Below are positions 22,330-29,997 of a stretch of DNA of 64,000 nt, piece after piece. The notes below the pieces were generated by a model, which saw only the letters and a program-made list of their open reading frames with translations, was not told the origin of the DNA and did no database searches. The position numbers and the translations under genes are program-made. Origin of the DNA: CAADGU01 sp035444285 (GTDB lineage: Bacteria > Chloroflexota > Anaerolineae > Promineifilales > Promineifilaceae). The stretch covers positions 372,001 to 436,000 of the forward strand of contig DAOMOK010000004.1 in assembly GCA_035444285.1 (NCBI GenBank), read 5' to 3'. Each line of letters begins with the position of its first letter. Position 1 is the first letter of the stretch.

Positions 22330-24132
22330 TTGAAACGAGTACCTGCCCTCCTCCTCCATGCCATACGCCGCTTACCGGGCACATTTGATGATGAAGAACG
22401 CCGCCTGGTAGTGCAGTCTGTAGTTGTGGGCGTGGTGGTGTGGGCTATTGTTTACCCCCTAAAGCTTGGCGTCCACTGGCTCTTTGACCTGACCTTGCAC
22501 AGTCTGGAACAATTAGGGCATGGGCCACAGCAGCTGTTCGTATTGGCGCCGCTGTTGGTAGGGGCGTTGATTGTGGCGGGCATTGCCCGTTTCCACGCGG
22601 TCATTGTGCATTATCGGGATGATGAGGGCGTCATTCACGAACTGAACGATGTGGAAGGGGATGGTCTGGAGCGGGCCATCGCCCTCTATTACACCTCGGA
22701 ACCGGCGTTTGAGCGCGTCTTGCAGGGGCAGGAAGGGCTGGATGTGCGCTGGCAGATGCCCACATTCTCGCTGGCGCTGCGGAAATTTGCGGCCACGTTG
22801 GTGACGCTGGGCAGCGGCGGTAGCGGCGGCCTGGAAGCCAGCGTCACCCTCATTGGCGAGAGCAGTTCCGCCGGTTTGTTCAAACCACGCCAACCCATTG
22901 CCAGGGTAAATGAAAAGATCGGCATGGTTGGCCGTTTCTGGCGCTGGTGGCAGGCGGATGACCCCGACGAGTTGCAGACAGCGCAGTTGAGCGGCATTGC
23001 CGCGGCGGTGGCTGTGTTGTTGGGTGCGCCGCTGACGGCCGCATTTTTTGCCATTGAAGTGATGTACCGCCAGCGACCGCTTATCGAAAAGCTGGCCTAC
23101 ACGCTGATTTCGGCGCTGGTGGCTTATTCGCTGACTGACCTGGTGACGGTGGGTCATCCTGTTATTTTTTCAGTAGAGCAGCATTATGTTCCGCCCACAT
23201 CGCCGCGTTATTATGCGGTGGTGGTGTTGCTGGCTACGGCCGTGTCCCTGGTTAGCATCCTCTTTGGCCGCTTTCGCGCTTTCACCGACCGCCTCTTTCA
23301 CCATCGTTTTGCCGATTCTCGACCGCGCCTGCTAGTGGGGGCTGCCATCACCGGTCTGATCGCGTTTGCCGTGGCCATCTTCACCTTTGAGTTTGACCTG
23401 TGGGAAAATGGGCTGGAACTTGTTTTAGGAACGGGAGACAGCGTGATCAATGCCGCCCTGGCCGGCGAACTGACCCTGGCGGTGGCTTTACTGGCGCTGG
23501 CGGCCAAGATGCCGGCCACCCTGGCTACAGTTGGTTCCGGCGGTTCGGCCGGTTTGCTGGTGCCCTCTCTCTTTTTTGGCACGATGGTGGCTTCGGCGTT
23601 TGCCATTCTTTTTGATTATGAACCCATGCTGCTTATTGTGCCGGGTATGACGGCGGCGTTGGTTTCTATTGTCAATGTGCCCCTGGCCGCTATCTTGTTC
23701 ACGGTTGAATTGTTTGGTTCCGTGTATATGGTACCGGCGCTGCTGACGCTGGTTGTAACTTCAATTTTGGCTCACAACCGGAGCATCTATCGCCCACAGC
23801 GAGAAAAAGCGGCCAAACGACAGATTATGCCCGGTGTGGGATCGCGCCGCATCGCGCCGCCGCCTTCCTGGTGGGGCAAGACGTTGGTGGAACTGGATTT
23901 ACGCCGCCGTTACAACGTGAATGTGGTGGGGTTGATGGAATTCCAGGATGAAAATGGCCTGCCGCGGGTGCGGCTGGATACCTCTTCAACGGTGCCGCTA
24001 TCGGATGGCGATATGCTGGTGGTGGTGGGCCGAGAAGAAAAGCTGGACGCATTGGAAACGGCCGTGCGCGCTGAACGTGAGGTCGGCTGGCAAGAGGCTG
24101 TGGCCGATGCGCTGGAAACAGAGGAACCATGA
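22330..24132 (+). CDS. ClC-type chloride channel/transporter with C-terminal TrkA-C domain
   Basis: 600 residues using a TTG start; no in-frame ATG precedes the conserved region. The membrane part has the ClC signatures LVTLGSGGSGGLEASVTLIGES (about 157-178) and TVGSGGSAGLLVPSLFFG (about 401-418), which line the anion pathway. The external gating glutamate position appears as E169 (GLEA). After about residue 505, a soluble domain reads RYNVNVVGLMEFQDENG and LSDGDMLVVVGREEKLDALE, typical of a TrkA-C/RCK-C domain, which usually binds a small ligand. It overlaps the methyltransferase gene by ATGA. Direction of transport is not predictable. Confidence 0.88.
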   Translation: MKRVPALLLHAIRRLPGTFDDEERRLVVQSVVVGVVVWAIVYPLKLGVHWLFDLTLHSLEQLGHGPQQLFVLAPLLVGALIVAGIARFHAVIVHYRDDEGVIHELNDVEGDGLERAIALYYTSEPAFERVLQGQEGLDVRWQMPTFSLALRKFAATLVTLGSGGSGGLEASVTLIGESSSAGLFKPRQPIARVNEKIGMVGRFWRWWQADDPDELQTAQLSGIAAAVAVLLGAPLTAAFFAIEVMYRQRPLIEKLAYTLISALVAYSLTDLVTVGHPVIFSVEQHYVPPTSPRYYAVVVLLATAVSLVSILFGRFRAFTDRLFHHRFADSRPRLLVGAAITGLIAFAVAIFTFEFDLWENGLELVLGTGDSVINAALAGELTLAVALLALAAKMPATLATVGSGGSAGLLVPSLFFGTMVASAFAILFDYEPMLLIVPGMTAALVSIVNVPLAAILFTVELFGSVYMVPALLTLVVTSILAHNRSIYRPQREKAAKRQIMPGVGSRRIAPPPSWWGKTLVELDLRRRYNVNVVGLMEFQDENGLPRVRLDTSSTVPLSDGDMLVVVGREEKLDALETAVRAEREVGWQEAVADALETEEP

Positions 24133-24833
24133 CCGATTTCAAACAGATTTATGCCCATCAGCCGGCGCAGTATGAACGGCTGGTGGCGCGGGAGGATGTG
24201 GACGGCAACATCCTGAAGGCGCTGCAAGCCATACGGCCGTTGGCGCAAGCGGATGTGGTGGAGTTTGGCGCGGGCACGGGGCGGCTCACCGGCCTGCTGG
24301 CGCCATGGGTGCAGAGTATCCACGCTTACGATGAATCGGCGGCGATGCTGGCGGTGGCAGAACGCAAATTGCGGACAAGTGGAGCGGCGAATTGGTACAC
24401 GGCCCGAAGCCGCTTCGGGTTCGCCGTAGCCGACCACCGCTCCATCCCCTTACCAGACCAGTGTGCGGACATTTGTATTGAAGGATGGGCGTTTGGGCAT
24501 TTTGTGGGCTGGCATCCGGCCAACTGGCGCGAGGAATCGGGTCGGGCGCTGGCGGAAATGGAACGCTTGCTGAGACCTGGTGGGGTGATGATTTTGCTGG
24601 AAACGTTGGGCACTGGATTTGAGATACCCACACCGCCGGAGCAGTTACGGCCGTTTTACCACTGGCTCGAATCTGAACACCACTTCCACCACACCTGGAT
24701 ACGCACCGATTACCACTTTGCCAACCAGGCCGAAGCGGCCGAACTGCTTGGCTTCTTCTTCGGCCCGGACATGGCTGCCCGTGCCCAAATCCGCTTCCCC
24801 GAATGTACCGGTATCTGGCACAAAACCGTGTAG
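24129..24833 (+). CDS. Class I SAM-dependent methyltransferase
   Basis: 234 residues, start overlapping the ClC stop. VVEFGAGTGRLTGLLAP (about 42-58) is the SAM-binding glycine loop, AYDESAAML provides the acidic ribose-binding residue, and MERLLRPGGVMILLETLG is motif post-I/III of the fold. The substrate is not evident; the W/H-rich C-terminal half (FYHWLESEHHFHHTW) is probably the acceptor-binding part. An unusual feature is TARSRFGFAV (about 91-100), encoded by a 29-nt hairpin also found in tilS and read in the same frame. Confidence 0.82.
   Translation: MTDFKQIYAHQPAQYERLVAREDVDGNILKALQAIRPLAQADVVEFGAGTGRLTGLLAPWVQSIHAYDESAAMLAVAERKLRTSGAANWYTARSRFGFAVADHRSIPLPDQCADICIEGWAFGHFVGWHPANWREESGRALAEMERLLRPGGVMILLETLGTGFEIPTPPEQLRPFYHWLESEHHFHHTWIRTDYHFANQAEAAELLGFFFGPDMAARAQIRFPECTGIWHKTV
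24399..24427. repeat. 29-nt in-frame hairpin, copy A (in the methyltransferase gene)
   Basis: ACGGCC, then a CGAAGC/GCTTCG hairpin, then GCCGT. It matches 44277-44305 at all but two positions, and both copies are read as TARS-FG-AV. The outer bases look like an ACGGCCGT octamer opened by a 21-nt insert. Confidence 0.7.
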
Positions 24834-24836
24834 ACT

Positions 24837-24844
24837 TGTACAAT
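24837..24844 (+). promoter_or_regulatory. TGTACA operator-like motif / -10 box for yefM-yoeB
   Basis: TGTACA (24837-24842) is the core recognised by YefM antitoxins in enterobacteria, and it overlaps TACAAT (24839-24844), a good -10 box. The distance to the yefM ATG (65 nt) is filled by a palindromic hairpin. Confidence 0.45.
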
Positions 24845-24853
24845 ATATTGCAC

Positions 24854-24887
24854 AGACCTGACAGGTTTGAGAAAACCTGTCAGGTCT
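24854..24887. repeat. AGACCTGACAGGTTT hairpin, core-only form
   Basis: Perfect 15-bp stem (24854-24868 with 24873-24887) around GAGA. The arm AGACCTGACAGGTTT is the same as in the 94-nt elements near 41105 and 45220, but their terminal repeats are missing. It lies in the leader of yefM. Confidence 0.8.
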
Positions 24888-24908
24888 ATTGATCAGAGTG
24901 AGGTTATC

Positions 24909-25163
24909 ATGCAAGTAGTTACGTTTACGGAAGCGAGAAATAATTTGAAAAGCATTTTGGACAGGGTAGTAACAGACGCCGATTACACGGTGATTACCCG
25001 ACGTGATGCCGAAGACACGGTGGTTATGTCTCTGGAGTCGTTTAATAGCTTGTTGGAAACGGTCTACCTGCTCCGATCACCGGCGAACGCTTCCCACCTG
25101 GCCCGTTCAATCGAACAGTACCAAAATGGACAGGTCGTGGAAAGGGAATTGCTGGATGAGTAG
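24909..25163 (+). CDS. yefM: YefM/Phd-family antitoxin
   Basis: 84 residues from the ATG after GAGTGAGG. MQVVTFTEARNNLKSILDRV, then ADYTVITRRDAEDTVVMSLESFNSLLETVYLL, is the standard YefM N-terminal DNA-binding domain. The acidic and flexible C-terminus (NGQVVERELLDE) is the toxin-binding tail. It overlaps the toxin gene by 8 nt. It should neutralise YoeB and, with it, repress the operon, probably at the TGTACA near 24837. Confidence 0.9.
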   Translation: MQVVTFTEARNNLKSILDRVVTDADYTVITRRDAEDTVVMSLESFNSLLETVYLLRSPANASHLARSIEQYQNGQVVERELLDE

Positions 25164-25416
25164 AAAGCTGGCCTGGACAGAGGCAGCCTGGTCAGATTAT
25201 CTCTATTGGCAGTCTCAAGACAAAAAGACCTTAAAGCGCATCAACCGCTTAATTGAGGAGACCCGGCGAGATCCCTTTGCCGGTATTGGCAAACCAGAAC
25301 CTTTGCGCGAAAATTTGTCTGGCTTTTGGTCACGCCGCATTGACGAGGCCAATCGCCTGATTTACACGGTAGATGATGAATATCTCACGATTATCGCCTG
25401 CCGTTACCACTACTAG
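25156..25416 (+). CDS. yoeB: YoeB-family mRNA interferase toxin
   Basis: 86 residues. LAWTEAAWSDYLYWQSQDKKTLKRINRLIEE and RRDPFAGIGKPEPLRENLSG are family signatures. The catalytic residues known from the E. coli enzyme have counterparts: a glutamate in IEETRRDPF, the arginine in FWSRRIDEANRLIY, and the terminal histidine-tyrosine of CRYHY. YoeB cuts mRNA on the ribosome. The complete catalytic set and paired antitoxin suggest an active module. It lies in the block that separates the two M16 subunit genes. Confidence 0.92.
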   Translation: MSRKLAWTEAAWSDYLYWQSQDKKTLKRINRLIEETRRDPFAGIGKPEPLRENLSGFWSRRIDEANRLIYTVDDEYLTIIACRYHY

Positions 25417-25472
25417 GCCACCAATTTCACGATGACACGAATTTATCCCGTAAAACCTAAACACCTGACACC

Positions 25473-26759
25473 ATGACCAACGGCCGTTACCCCAACTCCC
25501 AAACCATCACCCGCCATACTTTATCCAATGGGCTGACCATCCTGGCCTATGAAAACTTTGCCTCGCCATCAGTAGTGATTGAGGGGCTGGTGCGGGTGGG
25601 GGCGTTGGCGGAAAACCGGGAAACGGCAGGATTGGCAAACTTCACGGCCGTCTCCCTGATGCGTGGTACCCAAAACCGGACGTTTGACGAGATTTATGAG
25701 GCGTTGGAATCGGCCGGCGCGGAATTGAGCTTTAGCGGCGCGTTTCATACCAGTGGATGGTCGGGGCAGGGGTTGGTGGAGGATTTTGGCCTCTTGTTGG
25801 AATTAGCTGCCGATGCTTTGCGCACTCCCACTTTTCCGCCGGAACAGATCGCCAAAGTACAGGGACAGTTACTCACCGGCCTGCAAATGCGCACCAACGA
25901 CACCGGGCGCATGGCGAACCTGGCCTTTCACGAATTGATCTACAGTGGGCATCCCTACGGCCGTTCCGCCAGCGGCTATCCAGAGACGATCAGCCCGATC
26001 ACCCCGGCCGATCTAGCCGCTTTCCATGCCCAACACTATGGGCCGCAGGGAGCGATTGTTGTGGTGGTGGGGGCCATCAAAGCGGAGGAAGCGATAGCGC
26101 GCGTCACGGCCGTGTTGGGCGACTGGCGCAATGAACGGCAGCAGGTCATTACCACCATCGCCGATATGCCCCGCCCAGAATCTCATGTTCGCGTCCACGT
26201 GGCCATGCCGGACAAACATCAGGCCGATATTCGCCTGGGGCTGCCCGGCCCGCGCCGCGCTGCCCCCGATTACCTGGAAGCCAGCCTGATGAACACCATC
26301 CTCGGCGTGTTTGGTATGATGGGGCGCATTGGGCTGCGGGTGCGCGAGGAGGAAGGGCTGGCCTACTACGCTTACAGCCAATTGCAGGGTGGCCTGGGGC
26401 CATCCCCCTGGATTGCCGCGGCCGGGGTGGCCCCGGAAGCAGTGGAGCAGGCCATCGCCAGCATCCTGGAAGAAGTGGATCGCATCCAAAATGAACCTGT
26501 ACCCGCTGAGGAACTGGCCGACAGCCAGGCCTACCGCATCGGCTCGATGCCCATGGCGTTGGAGACAAACAGTGGGCTGGCTGATATTATTGGCGATATG
26601 GAGTTTTATGAACTGGGGCTGGATTATCTGACCGACTACCCGGCGCGCATCCAGGCCATCACCCCGGCGGACATTCAAGCCGCCGCCCAGAAATATCTGA
26701 GTACGGAACAGTTGGGCACGGCCGTAGCCGGCCCTGAATTAGTGAGCAGTGAGCGGTAA
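25473..26759 (+). CDS. M16-family peptidase-like subunit lacking the zinc motif
   Basis: 428 residues, the same length as the catalytic M16 protein at 19593. The fold is recognisable (HTLSNGLTILAYENFASPSVVIEGLVRVGAL; GSAG-like GLANFTAVSLMRGT), but the HxxEH position reads LANFTAV, so no zinc site is present. LRVREEEGLAYYAYSQL (about 288-304) is the R-x-E-x-G-L-x-Y substrate-binding segment kept in the inactive partner of two-subunit M16B enzymes. It probably dimerises with the catalytic subunit. The end (LVSSER) and stop lie in a GTGAGCAG word array. Confidence 0.87.
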   Translation: MTNGRYPNSQTITRHTLSNGLTILAYENFASPSVVIEGLVRVGALAENRETAGLANFTAVSLMRGTQNRTFDEIYEALESAGAELSFSGAFHTSGWSGQGLVEDFGLLLELAADALRTPTFPPEQIAKVQGQLLTGLQMRTNDTGRMANLAFHELIYSGHPYGRSASGYPETISPITPADLAAFHAQHYGPQGAIVVVVGAIKAEEAIARVTAVLGDWRNERQQVITTIADMPRPESHVRVHVAMPDKHQADIRLGLPGPRRAAPDYLEASLMNTILGVFGMMGRIGLRVREEEGLAYYAYSQLQGGLGPSPWIAAAGVAPEAVEQAIASILEEVDRIQNEPVPAEELADSQAYRIGSMPMALETNSGLADIIGDMEFYELGLDYLTDYPARIQAITPADIQAAAQKYLSTEQLGTAVAGPELVSSER

Positions 26760-26815
26760 GCGGTGAGCAGTATCACACACTGCTCACTGCTCACTGCTCA
26801 CTGCTTACTGCTTAC
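26741..26815. repeat. GTGAGCAG/CACTGCT word hairpin
   Basis: GTGAGCAGTGAGCGGT words (26742-26770) face several CTGCTCACTGCTCA copies (26779-26812). It spans the M16 stop and ends 5 nt before the acpS ATG, so folding could block or expose translation of acpS. Confidence 0.7.
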
Positions 26816-26819
26816 TTCA

Positions 26820-27182
26820 ATGTTAGCAGCAGGCGTAGACATGATTGAAATTGCCCGCATTGAGCGGGGCATTGCCCGGCATGGCGACCGCTTTTTGCAG
26901 CGGTTTTTTACGGAGCAGGAGCAGGTGTTTTGCAACGGCCGTGCCGCCAGCCTGGCGGCGCGTTTTGCCGTGAAAGAGGCAGTGGGCAAGGCGTTAGGTA
27001 CGGGCATTGGCGATATTCGTTGGCTTGATGTGGAAGTGGTGTGTGATGAACGTGGCAAACCAGAACTGGTGTTACATGATGCCGCCCAAGAACTGGCGCA
27101 ATCGTGCGGTCTTACCCAATGGGCCATCAGCCTTTCGCATACAGAAACCCATGCTATCGCTTTTGTGGTGGCGATGGGATGA
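26820..27182 (+). CDS. acpS: Holo-[acyl-carrier-protein] synthase
   Basis: 120 residues from the ATG at 26820; an upstream in-frame start would only translate the word repeat. AAGVDMIEIARIERGIARHG is the N-terminal metal-binding motif (GxDxxxxxRI). RFAVKEAVGKALGTGI (about 47-62) is the second signature (KEAxxKAxG), and ISLSHTETHAIAFV ends the protein. It transfers 4'-phosphopantetheine from CoA to a serine of acyl carrier proteins. A candidate ACP lies in this window at 59951-60190. Confidence 0.93.
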   Translation: MLAAGVDMIEIARIERGIARHGDRFLQRFFTEQEQVFCNGRAASLAARFAVKEAVGKALGTGIGDIRWLDVEVVCDERGKPELVLHDAAQELAQSCGLTQWAISLSHTETHAIAFVVAMG

Positions 27183-27244
27183 GCAGGTGGAGGGGTGATG
27201 AGGTGATCTTACAATCTCCACTCACAGAAATCAGGAGGCACACA

Positions 27245-27997
27245 ATGGCAGAATGGAAAGCAGATGACGGTAGTTTGATACATTATGAACTTCATGGGAA
27301 TGGCGGCAAACCGGCGATGCTGCTGCTGCCTGGTTTGTTGGGCACAATTGGGGCGCAGTGGCGGCCATTCATTAAGCCGCTTTCGGCTGATTATCAGGTG
27401 ATCTTGATGGATTTAAGGGGGCACGGCCGTTCCACCAACACCGCCAAAGACCTCAACCCGGAAAAGATGATGTTTGATGTCAGTGGCTTGCTGGATGCCC
27501 TGAATGTGCCGGTAGTGCATGTGGCTGGATACAGCCTGGGCGGGTATCTGGGGCTGATGTTGGCGCTGAAAGAGCCACGCCGTGTGGCTACCTTGCTGAT
27601 GCACGCCACCAAATTTTTCTGGACACAAGAAGCTGCCGCTAAAATGCAGCAGCAGCTAGACCCAGACATCATGGCTAAAAAAGTATCCACCTATGCCGAA
27701 CAGTTGGCGCACGAACATGGCGCGCGCCACTGGCGTGTGTTGGTGCGACAGGCCGCCGATATGACCACTTTTCTGGTGGACAATGGTATCACCGAGCGCA
27801 TGGCGTCCCATACGCAGTGCCCCGTGTTAGTCAGCGTTGGCGACCGGGATGAGCTGGTTCCTGTGAATGAGGCGCTACGGCTGGCTCGTTTGTTTAACCA
27901 GGGTGAACTCATCGTGTTGCCCGGTGTGCGCCACCCCTTCCAGACGGTGCGCGCTATTCCCTTGCTGCCGATGATGCAGCATTTTCATAGGATATGA
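27245..27997 (+). CDS. Alpha/beta hydrolase
   Basis: 250 residues from the ATG after AGGAGGCACACA. LLLPGLLGTIGAQW forms the oxyanion region, VILMDLRGHGRS the strand with the usual RGHG, HVAGYSLGGYLGLMLAL (about 97-113) the nucleophile elbow with serine, VGDRDELVP the acid and GVRHPFQ the histidine, so the triad is complete. It resembles hydrolases acting on small esters or lactones; the substrate is not clear. It follows acpS with a 60-nt gap. Confidence 0.85.
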   Translation: MAEWKADDGSLIHYELHGNGGKPAMLLLPGLLGTIGAQWRPFIKPLSADYQVILMDLRGHGRSTNTAKDLNPEKMMFDVSGLLDALNVPVVHVAGYSLGGYLGLMLALKEPRRVATLLMHATKFFWTQEAAAKMQQQLDPDIMAKKVSTYAEQLAHEHGARHWRVLVRQAADMTTFLVDNGITERMASHTQCPVLVSVGDRDELVPVNEALRLARLFNQGELIVLPGVRHPFQTVRAIPLLPMMQHFHRI

Positions 27998-28030
27998 GAT
28001 TAGAGATTACCAATCTCCAATCTCTAATCT
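27994..28030. repeat. GAGATT-word hairpin
   Basis: GAGATTAGAGATT is followed by ACCAATCTCC and the inverted AATCTCTAATCT. It begins at the hydrolase stop and ends just before the PIG-L gene ATG at 28035. Confidence 0.7.
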
Positions 28031-28034
28031 TGCT

Positions 28035-28889
28035 ATGTCCAAACGTTTATTAGCCATTTTGGCCCATCCAGATGATGAATCCTTTGGCCCTGGGGGTACG
28101 TTTGCCCGTTATGTGGCTGAAGGAGTGGATGTGCATATTGCCATTGCCACTGATGGCGCCGCCGGTTCGGTGGTGGATGAGTACAAAGACGCCCACGACC
28201 AACTGGTGGCCGTGCGTGCCGAAGAATTGCAGAAGGCGGTGGCTATTTTAGGTGCAACATTACACACGTTAGACTACCGCGATTCAGGTTACGTTGGCGA
28301 CCCGGCCAATGAACACCCCGATGCCTTTATCAACGCCGATTTACACGAGGCGACGGGCAAAGTGGTGCGGCTGATTCGGGAAATTCGGCCGCAGGTGGTG
28401 ATTACCCATGACGAGATGGGCGGTTACCTGCACCCTGACCACATCATGTGCTGGAAGATCGCGACGCCTGCGTTTATGGCCGCTGCCGACCCGACGCAAT
28501 ACCCGGAATTGGGCCTGGAACCGTACCAACCACAGCGGTTGTATTACACGGCGTTTTCTAATCGCTGGGTGAAGTTTGGCATTTTTATCCTCAAATTACG
28601 CCGCCAGGACCCCACCCGGTTTGGGCGCAACGGCGATATTGACCTGACCAAAATTGGCATGGATCCCAAACAAATCAACACGGTGATTGATTATCGGCCG
28701 TATTGGGATGTGAAAATGGCGGCCAGCGCAGCCCACGCCAGCCAGGGTGGGGGCACGGGTGGTATCCGCCGTATGCCCATCTGGTTGATGCGCCGCTTCC
28801 TGGCCAAAGATACGTATATTCGCGCTTATCCCCCAGGCTTGAACGGCCGTCGGGAAACTGACCTGTTTGCTGGAGTAAGTGGAAGCTAA
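28035..28889 (+). CDS. PIG-L family (LmbE-like) deacetylase
   Basis: 284 residues. LLAILAHPDDESFGPGG (about 5-21) carries the zinc-binding AHPDDE motif, and VVITHDEMGGYLHPDHIMC (about 122-140) carries the second HPDH motif. The family removes N-acetyl groups from GlcNAc-containing conjugates (MshB, BshB, PIG-L). The C-terminal part (PYWDVKMAASAAHASQ) is typical for the MshB/Mca-like branch. In this cell it could act in a low-molecular-weight thiol pathway or on glycolipids; the window offers no decisive partner. Confidence 0.87.
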   Translation: MSKRLLAILAHPDDESFGPGGTFARYVAEGVDVHIAIATDGAAGSVVDEYKDAHDQLVAVRAEELQKAVAILGATLHTLDYRDSGYVGDPANEHPDAFINADLHEATGKVVRLIREIRPQVVITHDEMGGYLHPDHIMCWKIATPAFMAAADPTQYPELGLEPYQPQRLYYTAFSNRWVKFGIFILKLRRQDPTRFGRNGDIDLTKIGMDPKQINTVIDYRPYWDVKMAASAAHASQGGGTGGIRRMPIWLMRRFLAKDTYIRAYPPGLNGRRETDLFAGVSGS

Positions 28890-28903
28890 TTTTTTTTGAT
28901 GCA

Positions 28904-28990
28904 AGAGATTTGGAGATTGGGAGATCAGGAGATTAGAAGAGTGGTTTGCGTATAATCTTCCAGTCTCTCAATCTCTCAGTCTCCTGATTG
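28904..28990. repeat. GAGATT-word array with T-run
   Basis: Follows a run of eight T residues after the PIG-L stop. GAGATTTGGAGATTGG words face CAGTCTCTCAATCTC words around an AT-rich centre containing TATAAT-like bases (GTATAATC near 28950), so it may combine a terminator with a start site for the next gene. Confidence 0.6.
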
Positions 28991-29000
28991 GGAGAAAAGA

Positions 29001-29957
29001 ATGAACTTATTTCGTCGTACATTGCGTTTGTTATTTGTGTTGACCGGGCTGTTGGCCGGGTTGGTGGCGGTGCTGGCGGCTTATTTTGCCCGCCAAATCG
29101 TCAGCCCACCACGCCTGCGGCTGTGGGTGACGCCCGGCGAATTGGGCATGCCCTATGACAATGTGCAGTTCCCGGCGCTGGATGGCATTCGCCTGAGCGG
29201 TTGGTTTATTCCCGCCCCGGCCCATTCGCGGCGCAAAGGGGCCACTGTGATCATGGTACATGGCTGGCCCTGGAACCGGTTGGGAACGACGGCCGTGTCC
29301 CTGCTAGACAAACTAACCAACAGCCAATCGGTCGAATTGATCCGTCTGGCCCATGCGCTGCACCAGGATGGTTTTAACGTGCTCATGTTTGATCTGCGCA
29401 ATCATGGGGAGAGCGCCGCTGCGCCGCCGGTCACGTTTGGCATTGAAGAGTCAAAGGATTTGCTGGGGGCGGCAGCCTTTGTGAAAACCCGACCGGAAGT
29501 AGACCCACAGCGCATCGCGGCCATTGGTTTTTCGATGGGTGGCAATACAGTGCTGTATTCGCTGCCGCAAACGCGGGAGATTCAGGCGGCGATAGCCGTG
29601 CAGCCAACGTCGGTGGGGGTTTTTGCGGAGCGTTACGGCCGTGATAATCTCGGCCCGCTCTCCTTTTTCATCTTGCCGTTGGCGGAAAAGTTGTATCAGA
29701 TGCAGGGGGGACGGCCGTTCCATGATATTCGGCCTGGTTCGGCGGCCGCTCATGCCGGTCGTGTGCCAGTGTTGTACATTCAAGGGAGCGGCGATGCCTG
29801 GGGCAGCGCCGCGGATGTGGCCCAAATGGCGGCTGCCACCCCCAACCCCAGCGGCCCGCTATTTGTGGAATCCACCCACCGATTTGATGGCTACCAATAC
29901 CTGCTCAATAACCCCCAGATAGCCACCGCTTTTTTTGAACAGCACCTGCCGGAGTGA
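29001..29957 (+). CDS. Membrane-anchored alpha/beta hydrolase
   Basis: 318 residues from the ATG after GGGAGAAAAGA. An N-terminal hydrophobic segment (LLFVLTGLLAGLVAVLAAYF, about 9-28) is an uncleaved anchor or signal. The catalytic domain has MVHGWPWNR, MFDLRNHGES, IGFSMGGNTVLYSL (about 175-188, nucleophile serine), YIQGSGDAWG (acid) and STHRFDGY (histidine). It resembles YqiA/BAAT-type or dienelactone-like hydrolases attached to the membrane. The substrate is unknown. It is convergent with the GT2 gene through a bidirectional hairpin. Confidence 0.84.
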   Translation: MNLFRRTLRLLFVLTGLLAGLVAVLAAYFARQIVSPPRLRLWVTPGELGMPYDNVQFPALDGIRLSGWFIPAPAHSRRKGATVIMVHGWPWNRLGTTAVSLLDKLTNSQSVELIRLAHALHQDGFNVLMFDLRNHGESAAAPPVTFGIEESKDLLGAAAFVKTRPEVDPQRIAAIGFSMGGNTVLYSLPQTREIQAAIAVQPTSVGVFAERYGRDNLGPLSFFILPLAEKLYQMQGGRPFHDIRPGSAAAHAGRVPVLYIQGSGDAWGSAADVAQMAAATPNPSGPLFVESTHRFDGYQYLLNNPQIATAFFEQHLPE

Positions 29958-29961
29958 GTAA

Positions 29962-29993
29962 GGAATGGGGTAATCGAGTAATTACCCCATTCC
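29962..29993. terminator. Bidirectional hairpin between convergent genes
   Basis: GGAATGGGGTAAT (29962-29974) and its exact complement (29981-29993) enclose CGAGTA. It lies between the stops of the hydrolase (+) and GT2 (-) genes and is built from the GGGGTAAT word that recurs at 59223-59260. There is no U-tract. Confidence 0.6.
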
Positions 29994-29997
29994 CCAG

